Shown in pieces: positions 58,545-64,000 of a stretch of 64,000 bases of DNA. Source of the stretch: Corticimicrobacter populi (lineage in GTDB: Bacteria; Pseudomonadota; Gammaproteobacteria; Burkholderiales; Burkholderiaceae_B); assembly GCF_003123725.1 (NCBI RefSeq), contig NZ_QETA01000004.1, forward strand, positions 1 through 64,000, read 5' to 3'. Below the pieces are notes generated by a model. That model did not search any database. It was not told the DNA's origin and saw nothing but the letters and a program-made list of their open reading frames with translations. A program made the position numbers and the translations under genes. Numbering within the stretch: the stretch's first letter is position 1; each line of letters starts with the position of its first letter.

Positions 58545-59299
58545 ATGCCACCATGGTCATCGAACATGCCCCGGTCATTTCGGTATCGGGCCTGAGCAAG
58601 CATTTTGGTGCCCTGGAGGTGCTGCGCGATATTTCCCTGGATGTGGCACAGGGCGAAGTCATTGCGGTGCTGGGGACCTCCGGTTGCGGCAAGAGTACGC
58701 TGCTCAACATCCTGTCGGGGCTGTTGCGCCCGGATACCGGGCATCTGCGGCTCTATGGCCGCGAGGCAAGTGGCTTCACGGATTGGCGACGCATTGTCTA
58801 CATGTTCCAGGAAGACCGGCTGCTGCCATGGCGCAGCATCTGGCGCAATGTGGCTTTTGGGCTCGAGGCCGGCACCCTGTCGCGCACGCAGCGGCGGGAG
58901 CGCGCCCTTGCGGCGCTGGCACAGGTGGGGCTGGCTGCTTTTGCCGATGCCTGGCCGCATCAGTTGTCAGGGGGCATGCGCAGTCGGGTGGCCCTGGCGC
59001 GCAGCCTGGTGGCGGAGCCGGGCATCCTGCTGATGGATGAGCCCTTTTCCAAGCTGGATCCGCAGACGCGCAGCCAGATGCATGCCGAATTGCTGCAGTT
59101 GCAGCGACAGCACGGCATGACCGTGGTGTTCGTGACGCACGATGTGGAAGAGGCCGTGGTGCTGTCCGATCGGGTCATCGTGCTCGAGCCGCGTCCAGGC
59201 CGCGTCCGGGCGCAACATGTGCTGGATTTGCCGCAGCCACGGTTGCCAACCGATCCCGTTGTGAGCGAACGGGTGCGTCAGTTGCGGCTGGAGCTGTGA
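58541..59299 (+). CDS. ABC transporter ATPase, SsuB/TauB-like
   Basis: The 252-residue ATPase has Walker A GTSGCGKST, Q-loop YMFQEDRLLPW (the EDRLLPW form is typical of nitrate/sulfonate/taurine importers), signature LSGGMRSRVALARSL, Walker B ILLMDEPFSKLD and the H-loop FVTHDVEEA. With the next two genes it makes a complete importer of the NitT/TauT class. It overlaps gntR by 4 bases and ends 1 base before the permease. Confidence 0.9.
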   Translation: MNATMVIEHAPVISVSGLSKHFGALEVLRDISLDVAQGEVIAVLGTSGCGKSTLLNILSGLLRPDTGHLRLYGREASGFTDWRRIVYMFQEDRLLPWRSIWRNVAFGLEAGTLSRTQRRERALAALAQVGLAAFADAWPHQLSGGMRSRVALARSLVAEPGILLMDEPFSKLDPQTRSQMHAELLQLQRQHGMTVVFVTHDVEEAVVLSDRVIVLEPRPGRVRAQHVLDLPQPRLPTDPVVSERVRQLRLEL

Positions 59300-59300
59300 G

Positions 59301-60062
59301 ATGCACGCGAGTAGACGCATGATCGGATTGCTCCTGCAACGGCTGTTGCTGCTGGCCCTGGTCGTAGGACTGTGGTGGTACGGCGCCAGCCGCGTGCCTG
59401 CGTTCGTGCTGCCAGGGCCGGACAAAGTGCTGGATGCCCTGGTGAGACTGGTGCACAGCGCGAGTTTTTTCAATGACCTGGGTGCCACGATGGGGCGGGT
59501 ACTGACGGGTTTCCTCCTGGCCGTGCTGGTGGGGACACCGTTGGGCCTGGCGCTGGGCGGGAGCCGTCTGCTGGCGCGCTTTTTCGAGCCGGTGCTGGCC
59601 GTGCTCAATACGGTGTCTTCGGCGATATGGGCCATTTTCGCCATCATCTGGTTCGGCATTTCGGATGCCACGACGGTGTTCGTGGTGTTCATGACCGCCA
59701 TGCCGCTGATCCTGACCAACGTGTGGCAGGGGGCCCAGGCGGTCGATCGACAGTACATCGAACTGGCGCGGGCGTTCCGGTTTTCGCGGACGGCCACCCT
59801 GCTCAAGGTATCGCTGCCCAGCATCCTGCCCTATTTCTTTTCGGGCGCACGGCTGGCGTTCGGCTTTGGCTGGCGCGTGTCTTTGGTGGCCGAGACGCTG
59901 GGATCGTCCAACGGGATCGGCTATCGCCTGCGTCAGGCGGCCGATCTGGTGCAAAGCGACCAGGTATTTGCCTGGACGGTGCTGCTGGTCGCGTTGATGC
60001 TGGTGCTGGAAGCCGGGGTGCTCAAGCCCCTGGAACGCTGGCTGTTTCGCTGGAAACTTTAA
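59301..60062 (+). CDS. ABC transporter permease, SsuC/TauC-like
   Basis: The 253-residue membrane protein has about six helices and the EAA loop QYIELARAFRFSRTATLLKVSLPSILPYFFSG that contacts the ATPase. FGFGWRVSLVAETLGSSNGIGYRL is the usual C-terminal pattern in NitT/TauT permeases. It is 1 base after the ATPase and 15 bases before the binding protein. Confidence 0.9.
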   Translation: MHASRRMIGLLLQRLLLLALVVGLWWYGASRVPAFVLPGPDKVLDALVRLVHSASFFNDLGATMGRVLTGFLLAVLVGTPLGLALGGSRLLARFFEPVLAVLNTVSSAIWAIFAIIWFGISDATTVFVVFMTAMPLILTNVWQGAQAVDRQYIELARAFRFSRTATLLKVSLPSILPYFFSGARLAFGFGWRVSLVAETLGSSNGIGYRLRQAADLVQSDQVFAWTVLLVALMLVLEAGVLKPLERWLFRWKL

Positions 60063-60077
60063 AACAAGGAGTGTTTC

Positions 60078-61079
60078 ATGTCTTTCTTTTCATTGCGCAC
60101 GCTGGCTGGCCTGGGGCTGGTGGCGATGTCTGCGGTCATGTCTTCAGGTGTTGCACAGGCGGCCGACAAGGTGCGGATCGGTTACTGGACCAGTGGTGTC
60201 AGTCTGGGCTATGGCTCGGTGCTCGAGGCCACGGATTTTCTGGCCGGGCAGGGCATTGACGCAGAGTTCGTGCATTTTCCCGAGGTCAACGGGCCTACGC
60301 GCGCCCTGGCGGCAGGGTCGATAGACCTGGCCTTCGGTGCGCCGCTGGCGGGTGTGTTCAGCGCTGCGGCAGAGGGTGTGCCGGTGCGGATCTTTGCCGC
60401 GACGCAGCCGGCCGATGTGCAGTTCGTGGTGCCGGCGGATTCTCCTATCCAGAGTCTGGATGAACTCAAGGGCAAGAAAGTCGGGATGTCGCCGGCCGGC
60501 TCGTCGGTGGCCGTGATCGCCAGTGCCGTATTGGCTGGCAACCATGGGATCGGTGCCGATGATTTTGCCCTGGTGGGGGGCAACGAGTCGCGACTGGTGC
60601 AATTCGTGGCGCAAAAACAGGTCGATGCCGCCGCGCTGCGCTCGGTCACCATTGCCCAGTTGGGCGATCAGTTGCAGGTTCGGCCGCTGGGCAGTTTTGC
60701 CCAGGAGTGGCGCAAGCTGACGCAGTCGGACGCTGTGCCCTACATCGGTGTCGGTACGGTGCGTGCCAGTCTGGCGGACGAGCAGCCTGAGGTCGTAGCG
60801 CGGGTGATCGCTGCATTGCGCGAGACCCTGGCCTGGGGCAAGGATCACCCCGACGAGGTGGTGGCCATCCTGCAGGGTAGCGCCAATCTGCCCGAGGCCG
60901 ATGCCCGCGCCTATGTCAGCCTCTGGGACTCGATGAACCGGGCGTCGTTCGAGCCGGAAGAAGTCGAGACGCTGCGCCGCCAGCATCAGGTGTTCTCGGA
61001 CAGCGGCCTGGTCAAGGGCCAGCTCGATGATGCCCTGTTTGCGACCCAACCCTATCTCCTGTCCAAGTCTATTCGCTGA
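60078..61079 (+). CDS. ABC transporter substrate-binding protein, NMT1/SsuA-like
   Basis: The 333-residue precursor has a signal peptide cut near GVAQAADK, then VRIGYWTSGVSLGYGSVLEA, the RALAAGSIDLAFGAPL loop, and LDELKGKKVGMSPAGSSVAVI, the SsuA/TauA/NMT1 binding-protein pattern. Known relatives bind sulfonates, taurine, aromatic acids, thiamine pyrimidine or riboflavin, so the ligand is open. No desulfonase (SsuD or TauD) is nearby, which argues against sulfonates. AAGGAG precedes the ATG. Confidence 0.88.
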   Translation: MSFFSLRTLAGLGLVAMSAVMSSGVAQAADKVRIGYWTSGVSLGYGSVLEATDFLAGQGIDAEFVHFPEVNGPTRALAAGSIDLAFGAPLAGVFSAAAEGVPVRIFAATQPADVQFVVPADSPIQSLDELKGKKVGMSPAGSSVAVIASAVLAGNHGIGADDFALVGGNESRLVQFVAQKQVDAAALRSVTIAQLGDQLQVRPLGSFAQEWRKLTQSDAVPYIGVGTVRASLADEQPEVVARVIAALRETLAWGKDHPDEVVAILQGSANLPEADARAYVSLWDSMNRASFEPEEVETLRRQHQVFSDSGLVKGQLDDALFATQPYLLSKSIR

Positions 61080-61112
61080 CAGGTCAATTCTTTCGATGGA
61101 GCTTTTTTCACA

Positions 61113-62141
61113 ATGACCCAGACAACCATGAAGGCCCTGGTGCTCGATGCGCACGGCGACCTGGACCAATTGCACGTCGTGGCCGACAGGCCGGTGCCTG
61201 ACGTTACCGACGGCCATGTGCTGGTGCGGGTAGGTGCGGCGTCTTTCAATTATCACGATGTGTTTACCGTCAAGGGCATGCCGGGCATCAAGGTGCCGTT
61301 GCCTGTCGTGATCGGCCTGGATCTGGCGGGCACGGTCGAGCAGGTCGGTGCCGGCGTGCAGGGCTGGCAGCCGGGGGACCGCGTGCTGGTCAATCCCCTC
61401 AAGCCCGGCGTGGGACTGATGGGCGAGATGACGGATGGTGGCATGGCCGAGTTTGCCCTCGCCGATGCGCGCCAGTTGATCCGCCTGCCTGATGCGGTGA
61501 CGTTTGCCCAGGCGGCGGCATTGCCGGTGGCTTATGGCACGGCACACCGGATGCTGGTGACCCACGAGACCGTCAAGCCGGGTGATCGTGTGCTGATCCT
61601 GGGTGCAAGCGGTGGGGTGGGGACGGCCAGCGTGGTACTGGCCAAGCTGCTGGGGGCAGAAGTGATTGCCTGCGCCGGGAGCCATGAAAAGGCTGAACGC
61701 CTCAAGGCGCTGGGGGCCGACCATGTGGTCAATTATCGCGAAGAGGATTTTTCCAAATGGGCCATCGCCCGTTATGGCAAACCCCAGCGTCGCACGCACG
61801 AGGGGGGCGTCGATGTGGTGATCAACTTCACGGGAGGCGATACCTGGGTGCCCTCGCTCAAGTGTCTCAAGCGTGGTGGCACGTTGCTGGTGTGCGGGGC
61901 CACAGCCGGGCATGACCCGAAGGAAGACCTGCGCTATGTCTGGAGCTTCGAGCTGACCATCAAGGGGTCCAACAGTTTCTACGAAGACAACCTGGTGGCC
62001 TTGCTCGATCTGGTGGCACAGGGACAGATCGAGCCGGTCATCGACCGTGTATTGCCGCTTGAACAGGCCGCAGAAGGGCTGGCCTTGATCCGTGACCGCG
62101 CCGTGCTGGGCAAGGTTGTCGTGGCGCCTGCCGCCGTTTGA
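61113..62141 (+). CDS. medium-chain dehydrogenase/reductase, quinone-oxidoreductase-like
   Basis: The 342-residue protein has a GroES-like half (LVRVGAASFNYHDVFTVKGMPGIKVPLPVVIGLDLAGTV) and a Rossmann half with VLILGASGGVGTASVVLAKLLGAEVIA, the NAD(P) site of the MDR superfamily. It lacks the Cys/His zinc ligands of classic alcohol dehydrogenases at the usual position, so zinc-free reductase activity is more likely. It could reduce an enoyl or quinone intermediate in the pathway fed by the importer. Confidence 0.85.
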   Translation: MTQTTMKALVLDAHGDLDQLHVVADRPVPDVTDGHVLVRVGAASFNYHDVFTVKGMPGIKVPLPVVIGLDLAGTVEQVGAGVQGWQPGDRVLVNPLKPGVGLMGEMTDGGMAEFALADARQLIRLPDAVTFAQAAALPVAYGTAHRMLVTHETVKPGDRVLILGASGGVGTASVVLAKLLGAEVIACAGSHEKAERLKALGADHVVNYREEDFSKWAIARYGKPQRRTHEGGVDVVINFTGGDTWVPSLKCLKRGGTLLVCGATAGHDPKEDLRYVWSFELTIKGSNSFYEDNLVALLDLVAQGQIEPVIDRVLPLEQAAEGLALIRDRAVLGKVVVAPAAV

Positions 62142-62154
62142 AAAGGAAGACATC

Positions 62155-62577
62155 ATGACTGAGACAACATTGCCCGGTGCGGCCGAGATCCAGGCGCGCC
62201 TGCTCAAGGGGCCGTATCACCAATGGCTTGGCCTGCAGGTGCTGGCCGTCGGCGATGGCAGCATCGAGCTGGGGGCGACATGGCGGGAGGAGTGGGTGGT
62301 CAATCCGGAAGGGGGCTACACGCATGGCGGTATCCTGGCCACGCTGGTAGACCTGACCGCAGACTGGGCGCTGGTATCGCGTACCGGTCGGGGCGTGCCC
62401 ACGATCGACTTGCGGGTGGATTATCACCGGCCAGCCAGGGGCAACCTGCGTGCGACCGGCAAGGTAATCAAGTTCGGACGGCAATTCTCCGTGGCCGAGG
62501 CTCAGATCTTTGATGCCGAGGGGCAGCTCGTTGCCAGCGGGCGCGGTGTGTACGCGACACCTGCTCCCAAGGGCTGA
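62155..62577 (+). CDS. PaaI-family hotdog thioesterase
   Basis: The 140-residue protein has the hotdog core VVNPEGGYTHGGILATLVDLTADWAL and TIDLRVDYHRPARGNLRATGKVIKFGRQ, with the Asp in LVDLTAD that is catalytic in PaaI-type enzymes. Such thioesterases rescue CoA from dead-end aryl- or acyl-CoA esters. AAGGAAG precedes the ATG. It is 13 bases after the oxidoreductase and 2 bases before the VOC gene. Confidence 0.87.
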   Translation: MTETTLPGAAEIQARLLKGPYHQWLGLQVLAVGDGSIELGATWREEWVVNPEGGYTHGGILATLVDLTADWALVSRTGRGVPTIDLRVDYHRPARGNLRATGKVIKFGRQFSVAEAQIFDAEGQLVASGRGVYATPAPKG

Positions 62578-62579
62578 TC

Positions 62580-63371
62580 ATGGCCATTGCGCTGGATCAC
62601 GTGGTCATCAATGTGCGCTTTGCCATGGACGAGGCTGTCGCGCTGTTCGAGGCGTTGGGGTTTACCGTGACACCTCGCGGCTTCCATACGCTCGGTTCGA
62701 TCAATCATCTGATTGTGTTTGGTGAGGCCTATCTGGAGCTGCTGGGGTTGCCGCAGGATGGCGAGCGTGTACGTCAGGAATTGCTGGACAGTCCGGCAGG
62801 TCTGGATGGACTGGTATTCGCCTCGGCGGATGCAACTGCTACGCATGCCGGGTTGATCCAGTCCGGCCTGAGTGTGCAGCCGGTGCAGCAGTTTTCCCGG
62901 CCTGTTGATCTGGAGGATGGACTGCGGGCCGTGGCGCATTTCGAAGCTGTGCGCCTGGTGACCGGGCAATTTGCTGCGGGACGGGTGTATTTCTGTCATC
63001 ACCTGACTCCTGAACTGGTGTGGCGCGCGCCCTGGCAACAGCACGTCAATGGGACGGTCGGGATTGCCGGCCTGACCGTTGCGAGTGCTGATCCCGAGCG
63101 CACGCGGCACGACTATGCCCGGTTGGGCCGGATCGATGCCCGCTGGGGGCTTGATGTGACCGATGAGGCAGGGGTGGCCCGGCAGGTGGGGGCGTTGTCC
63201 GGGATCGGTGCCGACCGTGCGGAGCGTTTTGCCGTGCTGGCTTTGCAGGGCGTGGATCTTGCCGATATCACCCGTCGTGCTGCGGCCCTCGACTTGCCGC
63301 ATCACGCCAGCGCAGGGCGTGTGTGTGTCGGCTTGCCGCTGTTCGGCGTCGTGCTGGAGTGCCGCGCATGA
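62580..63371 (+). CDS. VOC superfamily protein (glyoxalase-like)
   Basis: The 263-residue protein begins ALDHVVINVRFAMDEAVALFEALGFTVTPRG, the first VOC beta-alpha-beta unit with its His ligand, followed by INHLIVFGEAYLELLG with a likely Glu ligand. A second unit starts near GTVGIAGLTVASADPERTRHDYARLG. It resembles the glyoxalase-like (PF13468-type) group, whose known reactions include dioxygenation and isomerisation; which applies here is unknown. Its stop overlaps the ligase ATG by 4 bases. Confidence 0.8.
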   Translation: MAIALDHVVINVRFAMDEAVALFEALGFTVTPRGFHTLGSINHLIVFGEAYLELLGLPQDGERVRQELLDSPAGLDGLVFASADATATHAGLIQSGLSVQPVQQFSRPVDLEDGLRAVAHFEAVRLVTGQFAAGRVYFCHHLTPELVWRAPWQQHVNGTVGIAGLTVASADPERTRHDYARLGRIDARWGLDVTDEAGVARQVGALSGIGADRAERFAVLALQGVDLADITRRAAALDLPHHASAGRVCVGLPLFGVVLECRA

Positions 63372-64000
63372 AGCCCGAAGTTGTCAACCTGGGGTGTGTC
63401 CGGCCTGTCCGCGATGATGGCGCACGGCTGGCGATCATCGGTCTGGATGCACAGATGCGCGCGGTGCGCTACAGCGCCGCCGAGCTGGATGCGCTGGCCG
63501 ATGGCGTGGCTGCCGGGCTGCGCGCGCGTGGGCTGTCGCCGGGCGAACGCGTGGCGTTGCTGGGGGCCAACTCCGTGGCCTATGTCGCTGCCGTGCTCGG
63601 CATTATGCGTGCCGGATTGGTGGCTGTGCCGTTGAATCATCGCTGGCCGGATACGCAGATCGACTATGCCCTGGCCGATAGCGGTGCCCGACTGGTGTTC
63701 TGCGATCCGGAAAGAATGCGGCCTGAGCGAAAGAGTGTCGAAGGTGTCAGCCTGGCTTTGGAGGATACCGAGGGGCTATCTGCATTTGTCGGCCAGGATG
63801 CTGTCGCTGCGTGGCAGCCAGCGGGGTCGGAGACGGCGCTGATGCTGTACACCTCGGGTTCGACAGGCAGGCCCAAGGGCGTCCTGCTGAGTCATGCGGC
63901 ACAACTGTGGGTGGTGCGGACCCGGTTGCAGGATGCGTCGCTGGCGGATGAACGTGCACTGATCGCGGCACCGCTCTACCACATGAATGCCCTTGCCCTG
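63368..64000 (+). CDS. AMP-dependent acyl-CoA synthetase/ligase (partial)
   Basis: The frame from ATG 63368 runs off the window after 211 residues. It encodes the N-terminal half of an ANL enzyme: YSAAELDALADGVAAGLRARGLSPGERVALLGANSVAYVAAVLG, then the ATP-binding MLYTSGSTGRPKGVLLSHAA. These enzymes activate a carboxylic acid with ATP and CoA. In this operon it would turn the imported or processed acid into a CoA ester, the substrate class of the PaaI thioesterase upstream. Confidence 0.88.
   Translation, partial: MKPEVVNLGCVRPVRDDGARLAIIGLDAQMRAVRYSAAELDALADGVAAGLRARGLSPGERVALLGANSVAYVAAVLGIMRAGLVAVPLNHRWPDTQIDYALADSGARLVFCDPERMRPERKSVEGVSLALEDTEGLSAFVGQDAVAAWQPAGSETALMLYTSGSTGRPKGVLLSHAAQLWVVRTRLQDASLADERALIAAPLYHMNALAL

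Noticed and set aside
60144-62207. A 687-residue open frame on the minus strand across the binding-protein and oxidoreductase genes.
   Set aside because: It spans two well-defined plus-strand genes and has no recognisable motif, so it is a codon-bias shadow.

Overview
The window looks like a chromosomal segment of a high-GC betaproteobacterium, most likely family Alcaligenaceae (Bordetella/Achromobacter/Alcaligenes relatives). The grounds are a compact dcw cell-wall and division cluster with a fused murE-murF gene (an arrangement I know from Bordetella), the DUF4870 and SWIB small proteins beside an rRNA operon, two-component-controlled TRAP transport, and Burkholderiales-type GC-rich palindromic repeats. 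Genus cannot be fixed from the sequence alone. I see no insertion sequence, prophage, CRISPR array or obvious pseudogene; nearly all of the DNA is coding.

Layout. 1-97: tail of a 5S rRNA and the rrn terminator. 285-4277: a small membrane protein, a SWIB-domain protein, pyrC and the ABC-F gene uup. 4422-4817: RNase P RNA. 5003-23213: the dcw cluster, mraZ-rsmH-ftsL-ftsI-murEF-mraY-murD-ftsW-murG-murC-ddl-ftsQ-ftsA-ftsZ-lpxC, mostly joined by 4-base ATGA overlaps. It is preceded by a strong promoter that runs into 10-bp-spaced MraZ boxes, and is interrupted only before ftsZ and lpxC, where leader structures or promoters occur. 23279-27710: a DUF721/DciA-like gene, an M23 peptidase and secA.

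28003-32820: a chemoreceptor, a FUSC-type membrane protein, mgtE and a thioesterase. 33049-40112: a C4-dicarboxylate-type TRAP locus with two nearly identical DctP binding proteins, one DctQM pair and a divergent DctS/DctR-type two-component system; both dctP genes carry the same 10-bp element at the same distance upstream. 40163-46755: an M20 amidohydrolase, an inositol-monophosphatase family gene, mnmC and a degenerate GH31-like protein.

46860-49734: the methionine importer metNIQ, preceded by what looks like a terminator/antiterminator switch and containing three tandem 81-bp palindromic repeats. Then come tRNA-Lys, dbpA and a patatin-acetoacetate decarboxylase-3-hydroxybutyrate dehydrogenase operon. 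54565-57588: osmolyte transporter proP, then an orphan metQ paired with mtnD (methionine salvage) behind a leader whose long inverted repeat covers the ribosome binding site. 57813-64000: a GntR regulator heading a tightly packed operon with an SsuABC/TauABC-like importer, a medium-chain oxidoreductase, a PaaI-type thioesterase, a VOC protein and an acyl-CoA ligase cut by the window edge. This last operon looks like an uptake-and-catabolism unit for an unidentified compound and, with the two methionine leaders, is the most promising undescribed material here.
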